NCBI GenBank assembly: GCA_025352585.1
Contig: JANXTD010000150.1
Coordinates: 1-12,533 of the forward strand
Reading direction: 5' to 3'
Length of the DNA: 12,533 nucleotides
Source: Fimbriiglobus sp.
GTDB lineage: Bacteria; Planctomycetota; Planctomycetia; Gemmatales; Gemmataceae
The notes under the pieces are model-generated. The model searched no databases and had not been told where the DNA came from. It saw only the letters and a program-made list of their open reading frames with translations. Shown in pieces: positions 1-7,810 of the stretch. A program made the position numbers and the translations under genes. Each line of letters opens with the position of its first letter. Positions within the stretch are counted from its first letter, which is position 1.

Positions 1-105
1 GGCCCGGCCGCGCGGGAACGTCGAACCGGTCGCGACTGGACCCTGATCCGCTCCGCGACGCCTGAAGGGGGCGGTCGCGCGGGACGGGTCACCCCAGCCA
101 GGGGC

Positions 106-933
106 TCAGTCCGCCAGCATCACCCGGCGGGCCGGCACCAGGTGCGCGTCGTCGAGTTTGCCGGCCGACCACAGCAGCCCCCGCGCCACCAGGTCGAGGT
201 ACTTCGCGTCGGCGACCGTCTCGTTGTTGTGCCCCAGCGTCGTGGCGAAGACCTTCGTCTTGCCGGCGTAGGTGTTCGTCCAGGCGACCACGCCCGCGGC
301 CGTCGTCGCCTTGCCGGCCTTGTCCGTCACCGTCTGCTCGCCCCCGGCCAGCGGCTTCGCCGTGTCGAGGAGCTTGCCGGTCGAGTTGTTGTAAAGCTCC
401 TCGTTGACCGTGGTCCAGTCGGCCAGCCCCTTGGTGACGGCGTGGCCCGGCTCGGCGTACTTCACCCGGATCGGGGCCTGCGGGCCGTGGCCGGTCGAGG
501 CCAGGCCGGTGAACTCGAACCACGGCGTCGTCTTGGCCGGGTAGCCGGCCGTGCGGTAGCTGTGGACGCCGCAGTGCAGCACCACCCCCGGCAGGCCGTC
601 CTGGTGCGGCTGGAGGATGCGGGCGACGGCCGCCGGGTCGGTGACGTCGGCGCAGCACTCGTCGTGGACGACCACGTCGAACCCCTTGGCCCAGTCCGGC
701 TTGGCGTAGGCCGGGTTCAGGTGCTTGGTCCCCGTGTCCGGGTCGTAAGCGATGGCCCACTGCACGTTGGCGCGGGCCGAGACGCCCTTGGTGAGCAGGT
801 CCTTCTGCTTGGCGTAGTCGTGGCAGCAGCCGCCGATCACGAGCAGGGCCCGGACCGGCTTGGGGTCGTCGGCCCGGGCGGGGTTGCCGGCCGCGGCGGC
901 GAGGAGGGCGAGGGTCGCGAGGAGTCGGGTCAT
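106..933 (-). CDS. Secreted ThuA-like domain protein
   Basis: A 275-residue exported protein with a ThuA (trehalose-utilisation-like, class I glutamine amidotransferase-like) fold. Residues 1-21 form a signal peptide: a hydrophobic Leu/Ala stretch followed by an Ala-Arg-Ala cleavage site before Asp22. The fold begins with the strand RALLVIGG (28-35) followed by CCHDY (36-40). A second strand, DVVVHDECCADV, lies at 86-97, and GVVLHCGVHSYR at 116-127 carries the family's His-rich turn. VNEELYNN (176-183) and the VFATTLGHNNET segment (228-239) match the ThuA C-terminal half. The start is placed at 933, inside a longer open frame, because the upstream codons are Pro/Arg-rich and the signal peptide starts here. 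No Shine-Dalgarno is visible; the leader is pyrimidine-rich. Planctomycetes carry many secreted ThuA-like proteins, often near sugar-metabolism genes, but no such neighbour is present. The catalytic activity is unknown; ThuA-like is well supported, a substrate is not. Confidence 0.88.
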   Translation of the reverse strand: MTRLLATLALLAAAAGNPARADDPKPVRALLVIGGCCHDYAKQKDLLTKGVSARANVQWAIAYDPDTGTKHLNPAYAKPDWAKGFDVVVHDECCADVTDPAAVARILQPHQDGLPGVVLHCGVHSYRTAGYPAKTTPWFEFTGLASTGHGPQAPIRVKYAEPGHAVTKGLADWTTVNEELYNNSTGKLLDTAKPLAGGEQTVTDKAGKATTAAGVVAWTNTYAGKTKVFATTLGHNNETVADAKYLDLVARGLLWSAGKLDDAHLVPARRVMLAD

Positions 934-981
934 GGGGGGCCGGGGGTGAGGGGAGGGGCGCGGGGGCAAGGGACGGCGGGA

Positions 982-987
982 AGTATA
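982..987 (-). promoter_or_regulatory. Possible -10 box for the ThuA-like gene
   Basis: On the minus strand the hexamer TATACT stands out in an otherwise very G+C-rich gap, about 50 bases before the ThuA-like start codon. No convincing -35 box lies 16-18 bases upstream, so this is a weak -10-only call. It would let the gene be transcribed independently of the DUF4276 gene that ends 115 bases before it. Confidence 0.25.
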
Positions 988-1048
988 CCCCTGCCCCAAG
1001 CGCCCACCCAGGGAAATCGACGCCGCCCCGTACCCGCTGCCGTCGTCG

Positions 1049-1717
1049 TCACGTCGCCGCTACGGGTTCCGGAACGACCGGCGGCGCGGGGACGCGGTCG
1101 GCGAGTACCCGGCACAGCTTGGCGAACGACGGCGAGTTGGCCCGACACTCGGCGAGGTCCATCGCCTTGGCGAGTTCGACGGCGTCGTCCGGCTTCGTGT
1201 ACTTCAAGTTCCTGCCCAATCGTCGCTTCTGAGACGTGAGCCACTCGCCGCCGCTGCCGTGTTCGGCGTCCCCGGCAACGGCCAAGTCAGCCGGCAAGCC
1301 GCAGACGCCGCCCAGGGACGCCGCCGCCGCCTTGAACCAGTTTTCCAACTCGCGTTTCGGCAAGACGCAAGCGATGTCCAGGTCGGCGCGGGTCTCTTTC
1401 GCTCGCTGAAGCAGTAGCGGCCCCAAGGTCGCCGGGCAGTCCTCTTCGGCATCGACCATCAAGAGGATAAAACCCGTGTCCACTTCCGGCTGCCACAAAG
1501 CGTCTCGCAGACTATTCGCGGCCAACTGGATTTGCTTCGGCAGTTCGGAATCTCCGATCTTAATCAACGAGGAGCGTTTCGTAGGGAGCGGCTTGAGCAC
1601 AGCCAGTACGGAATCATTTCCCGCAGGAGTGACAAACTTCCAGAGGCGTGACAGCAGGATTTTGAGGCATCGCTCTTCGGTTGCTCCTTCAACAATTGGG
1701 GCTACAAAAATTGTCAT
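1049..1717 (-). CDS. DUF4276 family (TOPRIM-like) protein, ATPase partner
   Basis: A 222-residue protein matching the DUF4276 pattern. It opens with IVEGATEE (8-15), the glutamate-containing first TOPRIM-type motif. A hydrophobic strand then leads to MVDAEEDCP (87-95), the acidic second motif, and RELENWF (122-128) is a typical DUF4276 segment. The C-terminal SPSFAKLCRVL (195-205) resembles the conserved end motif of this family. TOPRIM acids of this kind coordinate metal in nucleases and topoisomerases, so metal-dependent nuclease activity is plausible but inferred. The start overlaps the stop of the upstream ATPase gene as ATGA, with GGGAG about 11 bases before it, so translation is probably coupled. 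In other bacteria DUF4276 genes commonly follow an AAA_21 ATPase, as here. The last 15 residues are Pro/Ala/Val-rich and look disordered. The family call is fairly secure; the biological role is not. Confidence 0.82.
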   Translation of the reverse strand: MTIFVAPIVEGATEERCLKILLSRLWKFVTPAGNDSVLAVLKPLPTKRSSLIKIGDSELPKQIQLAANSLRDALWQPEVDTGFILLMVDAEEDCPATLGPLLLQRAKETRADLDIACVLPKRELENWFKAAAASLGGVCGLPADLAVAGDAEHGSGGEWLTSQKRRLGRNLKYTKPDDAVELAKAMDLAECRANSPSFAKLCRVLADRVPAPPVVPEPVAAT

Positions 1718-3000
1718 GAACGGATCAACTCCCGTCCCGCCAACTCGGCCTGCCGTACCAGGTCGTCCCGGTCCAATCCCAACTGCCGTCCCCGTTCAAG
1801 CTCGCCGAGTGTTGCCAAGTCGTCGCGGACGTTGCTAACACTCGCCCCGTCCACCGGGCCGATGACTGTGTGGCCGTCCACCATCTCGACGACGCGGACG
1901 TTGGCCGGCTTCACCTCCTCGGCGTCGAGCAAGTCCGGCGAGTGCGTAGTGATCAAGATTTGCGTCCGCCACGTCGCCTCGTCGAGCGCCGCCACGAGTG
2001 CCCGCATCGCCGCGGGGTGCAGCGCCGTCTCCGGCTCCTCGATGGCCACGAGACTCGGGGAGCCGTAGGGATTCACCGTCTGGAACGCCGCCATCACCGC
2101 CGCGAACGCCCGCAGGGTGCCGTCGGACATGCTCGCGGCCGGGAACCGGTCGGCTTTGCGGTCGGGGCCGTTCCAGAAATCGGCGTTGCCGGAGGTGTCG
2201 AACTCCAGGATTTCGTAGCCGCCGGCCGAAAGCACGCCTGCGAACTCGACCGACCGCGCCACCGCGTTGAGGTAGCGCGCCGCCCGCTTCGCCGCGGCGG
2301 GGTCGGCGACCATCGTCGAGTTGTACACACTCGCCAGGTTCGAGCCGTCGGGCATCAGAAACGTACCGGGTGTGGGCAACTGCGGTAGACGCATGGGGGC
2401 GGGATTGAAGTTGTATAATCGAATGTTCGCAAGTAACCCGCCGAAATCCAGCGCGTCCATGTGCGCATACATTCCAAGCATTGGTCTGTCCGAAGGGGGC
2501 GACCAGCCGTTCAAAGGTAGCGACTGGTGCGGGTCGCCGACTGAGGTAACTTGATTGTCATGGCGGTCGAAGCCGATCATGCGGCCGCCCGCCACTTCCG
2601 TAATTTGAAGATGTTCGGAGGCGATACCGGCGCGCGTGTCTGCCGCAAGATTGAGTTCGATGCCGTACTTGGTTTGATAGATAATTTCGGTGTGCGGGTT
2701 TTGGTATTCGCACTCGATATCGATTGCAACCACCCCGTCTCGGGATGACCGGCACACGACGGCGTCCCGACTACCGTGCAGGTACACCGCGTCAGCGACG
2801 CTCTTCACGACCACGTCGCGCAGGAAGCCCAAGGCGTCGAGGAAGTTGCTCTTGCCGGTCGCGTTGCGGCCGACCAGGATCGTCAGCGGCTCCAAGGTCA
2901 CGTCGCAAAACGCGATGCTCTTGTAGTTGCGGATTTGCACGCGCCGCAGGAAGTGCGGCTTCGGCGGCGGCGGGGTCTCGGGCGTAGGGTCGGTTGACAT
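1714..3000 (-). CDS. AAA_21-type ABC/SMC-like ATPase (OLD/RloA-like)
   Basis: A 428-residue single-domain ATPase of the AAA_21/AAA_15 group, related to OLD- and RecF/SMC-type ATPases. After a Pro-rich tail (1-15) and the strand RRVQIRNYKSI (19-29), the Walker A motif is GRNATGKS (44-51). The signature-like MSDGTLR lies at 291-297, Walker B and the catalytic glutamates in LVAIEEPE (317-324) and the D-loop ALHP at 326-329. The H-loop is TTHSPD (351-356). The middle (about 70-285) is a variable insert without a long coiled coil. There is no TOPRIM domain in the protein itself; that function appears to sit in the overlapping downstream DUF4276 gene. Together they have the layout of a split OLD-like pair. 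The start at 3000 has GAGGG 9 bases upstream on the minus strand. Parts of the gene are noticeably A+T-richer than its neighbours. A defence role is inference from family and layout. Confidence 0.88.
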   Translation of the reverse strand: MSTDPTPETPPPPKPHFLRRVQIRNYKSIAFCDVTLEPLTILVGRNATGKSNFLDALGFLRDVVVKSVADAVYLHGSRDAVVCRSSRDGVVAIDIECEYQNPHTEIIYQTKYGIELNLAADTRAGIASEHLQITEVAGGRMIGFDRHDNQVTSVGDPHQSLPLNGWSPPSDRPMLGMYAHMDALDFGGLLANIRLYNFNPAPMRLPQLPTPGTFLMPDGSNLASVYNSTMVADPAAAKRAARYLNAVARSVEFAGVLSAGGYEILEFDTSGNADFWNGPDRKADRFPAASMSDGTLRAFAAVMAAFQTVNPYGSPSLVAIEEPETALHPAAMRALVAALDEATWRTQILITTHSPDLLDAEEVKPANVRVVEMVDGHTVIGPVDGASVSNVRDDLATLGELERGRQLGLDRDDLVRQAELAGRELIRS

Positions 3001-3163
3001 CGGCGTCGCCCTCGGCTGGTGCGGTCGTTGCCGTTATGGTACGCGGACTTGCCGCCCGACACCCCGGCGGAGTTTTTGGTTCGCGCCGCGCACCCAACTA
3101 CGGCCCGCGGGGTCGAGTTACTAGAATGGTGTCGCTCCGCCTCCCCCGTCAGGAACCCTTCGT
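3001..3163. other. Divergent intergenic region
   Basis: This 163-base gap separates the minus-strand ATPase gene from the plus-strand aminotransferase gene, so promoters for both units should lie here. A good ribosome binding site for the aminotransferase, AGGAA at 3151-3155, sits 8 bases before its ATG. TAGAAT at 3122-3127 could be a plus-strand -10 box, but no matching -35 is visible. On the minus strand only weak A+T-rich hexamers are seen near 3035. There is no strong palindrome or terminator. Confidence 0.4.
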
Positions 3164-4294
3164 ATGAAGCCGCGCCTCTTCACCCCCGGCCCCACCCCCG
3201 TCCCCGAAGAGACGCTGCTGGAGCTGGCGAAGCCGGTCACGTACCACCGCTCCGCCGAGTCGAAGGCGATCCTCGCCGAGATGACCGAAGACCTCAAGTA
3301 CGTCTTCCAGACCGTCAACCCCGTCCTCACCCTCACCGCCTCCGGCACCGGCGGCATGGACGCGGCGATCAACACCGCCATTGCCCCCGGCGACAAGGTC
3401 ATCCTGCTCACCGCCGGCCGCTGGGGCGAGCGCTGGAAGAACATCCTCAAGGTCTACGGGGCCAACACCGTCGTCGTCGAAGTGCCCTACGGCCAGGTCG
3501 TCACCCCGGACATGCTCGAAGCCGCGCTCGCAGCGAACCCCGACGCCGTGGCCGTCTGCTCGACGCTCAGCGAGACGAGCACCGGCGTCGGCCACGACCT
3601 CGAAGCCTTCGGCAAGCTCGTCGCCAAGACCAACGCCATCCTCATCGTGGACGGCATCAGCGGCCTGGGTGCGATGGAGTGCCGGGTCGATGACTGGAAG
3701 CTCGACATCGTCGTCACCGGGTCGCAAAAGGCCCTGATGCTGCCGCCGGGCCTGGCCTTCGTCAGCGTCAGCGACAAGGCCTGGAAGAAGATCGAGGCGG
3801 TCGCGCCGCGCAGTTTTTACCTCGACTTGCGCCGCTACAAGAAGGCGATCCTCGAGAGCGACACCCCCTTCACGCCGGCCAACACGCTCATCAAGGCCCA
3901 GCGGCTCAGCCTCAAGCGCATCCGCGCCGAGGGCATCGAGAACTTGTGGGCGCGCCACGCCAAGATGGCCGCCGCCTGCCGCGCCGCCGTCGCCGCGATG
4001 GGCCTCGAACTCTTCCCGGTTCGCCCCAACAGCGGCCTGACGGTCATCAAAGTCCCGGCCGGGATCGACGGGTCGGCGGTCCTCAAGAAGATGGAGAAGA
4101 CGCACGGCTACAAGCTCGCCGACGGCCAGGACGCGATGAAGGGCACGATCTGGCGTCTGAGCCACATGGGCTACACCGACGCCTTCGACGTGCTCGGGGC
4201 CGTCGCGTCGCTGGAGTTGATCTTGCTGGAAGTCGGCTTCCCCGTGACCCCCGGCGTCGGCGTGGCCGCGTTCCAAAAAGCGATGGCCTCCTGA
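3164..4294 (+). CDS. Class V PLP aminotransferase (alanine/serine-glyoxylate type)
   Basis: A 376-residue pyridoxal-phosphate enzyme of the alanine-glyoxylate / serine-glyoxylate / serine-pyruvate aminotransferase family, full length for that family. It begins with the family's FTPGPTPVP (6-14). The cofactor phosphate region ASGTGGMDAA is at 59-68. VDGISGLGA (162-170) supplies the Asp that pairs with the pyridine nitrogen. TGSQKAL (185-191) carries the Schiff-base Lys189 and is followed by the usual PPGLAF. TPFTPANTLI (234-243) and WRLSHMG (330-336) are the C-terminal substrate-side motifs, with Arg331 in the carboxylate-binding position. The family moves an amino group from alanine or serine to glyoxylate or pyruvate in the cytosol; the exact donor cannot be told from sequence. 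AGGAA lies 8 bases before the ATG. The next gene starts 46 bases downstream and may be co-transcribed. The closest alternative is a member annotated as soluble hydrogenase small subunit, which is the same fold. Confidence 0.92.
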   Translation: MKPRLFTPGPTPVPEETLLELAKPVTYHRSAESKAILAEMTEDLKYVFQTVNPVLTLTASGTGGMDAAINTAIAPGDKVILLTAGRWGERWKNILKVYGANTVVVEVPYGQVVTPDMLEAALAANPDAVAVCSTLSETSTGVGHDLEAFGKLVAKTNAILIVDGISGLGAMECRVDDWKLDIVVTGSQKALMLPPGLAFVSVSDKAWKKIEAVAPRSFYLDLRRYKKAILESDTPFTPANTLIKAQRLSLKRIRAEGIENLWARHAKMAAACRAAVAAMGLELFPVRPNSGLTVIKVPAGIDGSAVLKKMEKTHGYKLADGQDAMKGTIWRLSHMGYTDAFDVLGAVASLELILLEVGFPVTPGVGVAAFQKAMAS

Positions 4295-4340
4295 CGCGAA
4301 GTACCACCGGGGCGGTTCCCGGTCCGGCGGAGGGGATTCG

Positions 4341-5441
4341 ATGTCGCAAGGGTTGTCACGCCGGCAGGCGGCGCTGCTGGGGCTGGTCGTGCTGGTGACC
4401 CTCGCCCTCGCGGCGGGGTCGCTGTGGCGCATCGGCTCGCACCAGGGGCTGTTCGCGCCGACGTTCGACGTGAGCGTCGGCTTCGCGGAGGTCCACGACG
4501 TGGCCCCCGGCACGGCGGTGCGCATCCGCGGGGTCAACGCCGGGCAAGTCGTCGCCATCGACTACCCCGCCGGCGACGGCCCTGGAGCCGTTGTGACCCT
4601 GCGGCTCAAGCTCGACGCCAAGTACGCCGACCGCCTGTACGCCGACGCCTCCGCGTCGCTGCACTCGACCGGCCTACTCAGTGCGAAAGTCGTCGCGGTG
4701 AACCCCGGCACCCCAGCCACGGGGCCGCTGACCGAACGCCAGCTTCGCGCGACCGAGTCGCCCGACCTCGGCGCGTCGGCGGCCAAGTTCGGCGCGGCGG
4801 CCGACGAGGCGGCGCTGCTGCTCCGCGAGGTCCGTACCGGCAACGGCACGCTGGCGCGGCTGGTCCGTGACGACGAGCTTTACCAGGATCTGAAGGGCCT
4901 CGCCAAGGACTCGCGGCGGGAGGTCGCCAACGTCACGCAGTTCGTCGAGGACGGCCGGGCGACGCTCAAGAGCGTGCGCCAGGGGACCGACGCCATCGCG
5001 AAGATGCCGCTGATCCGCAGTTACGTCGAAGACCCGGTGGCGCTGATCGTCCGGCCGGCGTCGCGCCGCGAGGCGATGACCTACAACGCCGACGACCTGT
5101 TCGAGCCGGGCACGGCGATCCTCACCGACGGCGGCAAGGCCCACCTCGACGCGGCCGCGGCGTGGCTGTCGCGGCTGACGAACGACAAGGCGGAGGTCGT
5201 CGTGGTCGCCTTCTTCGACCCGGCCGGCAAGTCGCAAACCCCGGCCTCGGCGGTCGAGTTGACGCGGCAGCAAGCCGAGGTCGCGCTGGCGCACCTGAAG
5301 TCGCACGGCGTGCATAAATTGGGCTGGGTGACGCGCCGCAAGATGACGGCGCTGGGCCTGGGGGTGACGCCCCCGCCGCTGCCGGAGAAGGAGCCGCTGC
5401 CGCCGTCGTGCCTGCAAGTGTTGGTCTTCACGCCCCAGTAA
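4341..5441 (+). CDS. MCE (MlaD-like) protein with C-terminal OmpA-like domain
   Basis: A 366-residue envelope protein. A single N-terminal membrane anchor (about 9-27) is followed by an MCE/MlaD domain (about 41-122), with the typical VGFAEVHDVAPGTAVRIRGV segment starting at 46 and a GLLSAKVVAV strand near 111-120. Residues 143-225 are predicted helical, as in other MCE proteins. The C-terminal part (about 249-366) looks like an OmpA-type peptidoglycan-binding fold: FEPGTAILTDGG, a strand VVVVAFFDP at 286-294, LTRQQAEVALAHL (307-319) and RRKMTALGLG (332-341). MCE proteins bind lipids in transport between the membranes, while OmpA-like domains hold proteins to the wall. The fusion suggests a wall-tethered lipid-shuttle component, which is inference. 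No permease (MlaE) or ATPase (MlaF) gene is nearby. GGAGGGG at 4329-4335 is a strong ribosome binding site. The sigma gene follows after 18 bases. Confidence 0.82.
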   Translation: MSQGLSRRQAALLGLVVLVTLALAAGSLWRIGSHQGLFAPTFDVSVGFAEVHDVAPGTAVRIRGVNAGQVVAIDYPAGDGPGAVVTLRLKLDAKYADRLYADASASLHSTGLLSAKVVAVNPGTPATGPLTERQLRATESPDLGASAAKFGAAADEAALLLREVRTGNGTLARLVRDDELYQDLKGLAKDSRREVANVTQFVEDGRATLKSVRQGTDAIAKMPLIRSYVEDPVALIVRPASRREAMTYNADDLFEPGTAILTDGGKAHLDAAAAWLSRLTNDKAEVVVVAFFDPAGKSQTPASAVELTRQQAEVALAHLKSHGVHKLGWVTRRKMTALGLGVTPPPLPEKEPLPPSCLQVLVFTPQ

Positions 5442-5459
5442 CCCCCGGACGGACCCCCG

Positions 5460-6401
5460 ATGGCCACGGCCGGCCCCGCCCCGACGCCCGCGACCGCCCC
5501 GCCCGAGGGCCGGGTGACGCTGCTGTTCCACTTCGCGCGGCTGCAACTGCCGTCGATCGCGCTGACGCAGCCCGGCTTCCGCGCGCACCTGGCGCGTACT
5601 TTTGCCCTGTCGGCCGCGAAGAGTCCCACGCCGTTAACGTGGGAAAGCTACCTCGACACGCTGTATGTTCTCGACTGGCTGGTCGCGGTCGGCTGCCTGA
5701 CCAACCAGAACGCCGCGTGGGAGATGCTCTTCGCCGCCCGCACCGGCCGCTCCGACTGCCTGCTCGTCGATGCGTTGCGTGCCCGCGCCTGCCGACTCTA
5801 CCCGCGCGACGACGAGCGACAGGAGTCGAGCGTCGGCGAGTTCTGGAGTGTCCTCATCGCCCCGGAGCGCGACGGCGGCACGCCGGTACTGGCCCGCTAC
5901 GACGGTCAGCGGCCGCTCGCCCCGTGGCTCATCCGCGTCTTCCAGAACCGCCACCTCTCCGAACTGCGGTCGCACCACGGCGTCACGAGCCTGCCCGACG
6001 ACGACATCGCCCAGCCGATGCCGACGGCGACGCCGACCGAAACCCGTTGGCACGAAGTCTTCTGCGACGCCGCGAGGCAGTGGCTGCGCGACCTGCCCGA
6101 CGCCGAGCGGCTGCTGTTGGGCCTGCGCTGGCGCTACAAACTCTCGCAGCGCGAAGTGGCGTCGCTGCTGGGCGTCCACGAGGGCACGACCTCCCGGCAG
6201 ACCGACAAGTTGCGCGACGGGGCGCTGAAGGCGATCAGCGAGCAACTGGTGGTGGCCGGCTGGACCGGCGACGACATCGACGGCTACATCCTGACCGAGA
6301 TGGCGAGCCTGCTCGTCGATGAGCCGAGCCTGAACGCCGACAGCCTGAAGCGCCTGCTGGCGGCCCGCGGCAAGGCGCTGCCGGGCGACGCGGTGGCGTG
6401 A
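5460..6401 (+). CDS. Divergent sigma-70 family factor with C-terminal tail
   Basis: A 313-residue sigma-70-like protein. Region 2 is divergent but recognisable from about 84 to 170, ending in ARYDGQRPLAPWLIRVFQNR (145-164) and HLSELR, the helix that usually contacts the -10 element. Region 4 is clear at about 208-258: LRDLPDAERLLLGLRWRYKL, then the helix-turn-helix SQREVASLLGVHEGTTSRQ (229-247). The N-terminal 60 residues and the C-terminal 55 (259-313) have no counterpart in ordinary ECF factors, which are about 180-200 residues long. The family directs RNA polymerase to specific promoters. No anti-sigma gene is adjacent, so control may lie in the extra ends. The start lies 18 bases after the MCE-OmpA stop with only a weak GGAC upstream, which suggests co-transcription. 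It ends 23 bases from the stop of the convergent gene. A sigma-like role is likely; its promoters are unknown. Confidence 0.8.
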   Translation: MATAGPAPTPATAPPEGRVTLLFHFARLQLPSIALTQPGFRAHLARTFALSAAKSPTPLTWESYLDTLYVLDWLVAVGCLTNQNAAWEMLFAARTGRSDCLLVDALRARACRLYPRDDERQESSVGEFWSVLIAPERDGGTPVLARYDGQRPLAPWLIRVFQNRHLSELRSHHGVTSLPDDDIAQPMPTATPTETRWHEVFCDAARQWLRDLPDAERLLLGLRWRYKLSQREVASLLGVHEGTTSRQTDKLRDGALKAISEQLVVAGWTGDDIDGYILTEMASLLVDEPSLNADSLKRLLAARGKALPGDAVA

Positions 6402-6424
6402 ACGCTTCCGGCTCGCCAATAGGC

Positions 6425-7810
6425 TCACTTCGGCGCGCTGAGGTACAGCACTTCGACCATCCGCACCTTCTTCTTGAACACGAGTCCCGTCTGCGCCGAG
6501 ACGTTCGCCAGCACCTTCTCCGGGTCGCGGTCGTCGGCCGCCTGCTCCGGCGTCGGGTCGCGGAGGGCGTGTTCGATCCACGACACCCTGGGCTTCGAGG
6601 GTAGCGGCGTGTCCCACACCATCCGCACCTGGAGCCGCGAACCGACGGAGCGGACGAACTCGGCCGGCGTCCCGGACGACTGGCTCGACTTCACCGTGGC
6701 AAACTTCTCCTTCTGGTCGGCCCCGTTCGGGGCGAAGTGGTCGTACTCCTTGTTCAACCCCTCCTCCGATGCGTACACGTTCAACTCGCCCTTCGGCCGC
6801 CAGGCGGGCGGGTTCGGCTTGAACACCCCGCTGACCACGAACACCGGGTGTTCCTCGACTTTGAGCGTCAGCCGGACATCCAGTTCGCACTCCTCGCGCA
6901 GAATCTTCTCGAGTTGCGGGACCAGCTTGGCGAGCGGGGCGTCCTTGCGGGTGACGAAGTCCCCCGTGAGCGACGGACTCCCGCGGAGCTGGACGCTGTC
7001 CACAATCGTCTCCTTGACCGAGAGGAGCGGGTGGTCGATCGACTCGGGGTCGATCACGACATCCGGGGATTCCCGGCCGGTGATGTACGTCACCGCGTCC
7101 CACACGTTGAGCATCTTCCCGGCCTGCTTAAGCTCCGGGACGCGGACGTACGCGGACGAGGATAACGTGGTTCGCCGCGTGAGTTGGCGGCCGTCGTCGT
7201 CGAGGAAGAGGGCCAGGAACAGCTTGCTCCCGTCCAGGTGTTCCCGCGCCTCGGCTTCCTTCTCGGGCGTCTGCTTGGCCTTGTACCACGCGCGGTACAT
7301 GTACTCCTTGCGCTCCTCGCTGTACGGAGGGCCGACCCGCTTGACGTACTCGCCCTCCTTCAACGCGTACTCCTTGCGGAACGCGGTCATCCAGGCCGGC
7401 TCCGGTGGCACTTGCGGTACTGGCACGGCTTTCTCAGGCACCGGGGCTGCCGGCGGCGGCGGGCCGCCGGCGTGCAGCGTGAGGGAAACGCCGGTCCCGG
7501 TCGCGGCCACGCCGACGAGGGCCAGGGCGAGCGCGGCGGTCTTGAGGCGGATCATGGCGAGGACTCCGTGGGCGATAGCGGCTGCGGGTGCCGCCGCGGG
7601 GGGGTCGAGCGTCGCCGCCACGCAGGCGGAGACGCGGTCGAAGGTCAGGGGGGTCAGGGTCAGCGCGGCCGGGAGGGCGACGCCGCGGGCGGTCAGGTTC
7701 GCGGCCAGGCGGCTGCGGGCGGTCGAGAGGCGCGAGTGGACGGTGCCGACGGGCACGCCCAGGGCGGCGGCCGCGGCCTCGGCCGTGTGGCCTTGCAGGT
7801 AGCAGAGCAC
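6425..7810 (-). pseudogene. C-terminal part of frameshifted ECF sigma: region 4 end, TM, DUF3738-like domain
   Basis: This open frame is the continuation of the sigma gene that starts at 8253, not an independent gene. Its first codon, GTG at 7810, is an internal Val of the sigma region 4 helix, and the frame is open upstream to about 7831. It encodes the rest of region 4 (AAAALGVPVGTVHSRLSTAR, about 13-32 here), a Pro/Ala linker, one membrane segment (about 83-105) and a large domain. That domain has two parts resembling the DUF3738/TIGR03435 family: LEKILREECELDVRL with EEHPVFVVSG (about 300-328), and the end segment VLANVSAQTGLVFKKKVRMV (433-452). DUF3738 proteins are abundant in Acidobacteria and Planctomycetes, with unknown function. 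The architecture implies a membrane-tethered sigma factor with an outward-facing sensor, which is inference. It is called broken because of the frame change; the repaired protein would be 609 residues. Confidence 0.65.

Noticed and set aside
1..105. Left edge of the window as a partial gene
   Set aside because: No frame shows a recognisable protein end, and no promoter or hairpin stands out; too short to call.
142..1239. Plus-strand open frame of 365 codons
   Set aside because: It is antisense to the ThuA-like gene and part of the DUF4276 gene. The product is Arg/Val/Gly-rich without domain features.
4306..4323. Hairpin ACCGGG/CCCGGT after the aminotransferase gene as a terminator
   Set aside because: The stem is only 6 bp, there is no T-run, and the next gene starts 18 bases later on the same strand, so read-through is likely.
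3149..4558. Long open frame on the minus strand, 469 codons
   Set aside because: It lies antisense to the aminotransferase gene, whose PLP motifs are intact. Its product is Asp/Gly/Arg-rich with no recognisable domain, a common by-product of high G+C codon bias.
5634..7103. Minus-strand open frame of 489 codons spanning two convergent genes
   Set aside because: It crosses the stop codons of both the sigma gene and the frameshifted sigma gene, and its composition is Arg/Gly-rich without motifs.
6474..7802. Plus-strand open frame of 442 codons opposite the DUF3738-like region
   Set aside because: The Ser/Arg-rich product has no domain, while the minus strand reads as a coherent domain with a membrane segment.
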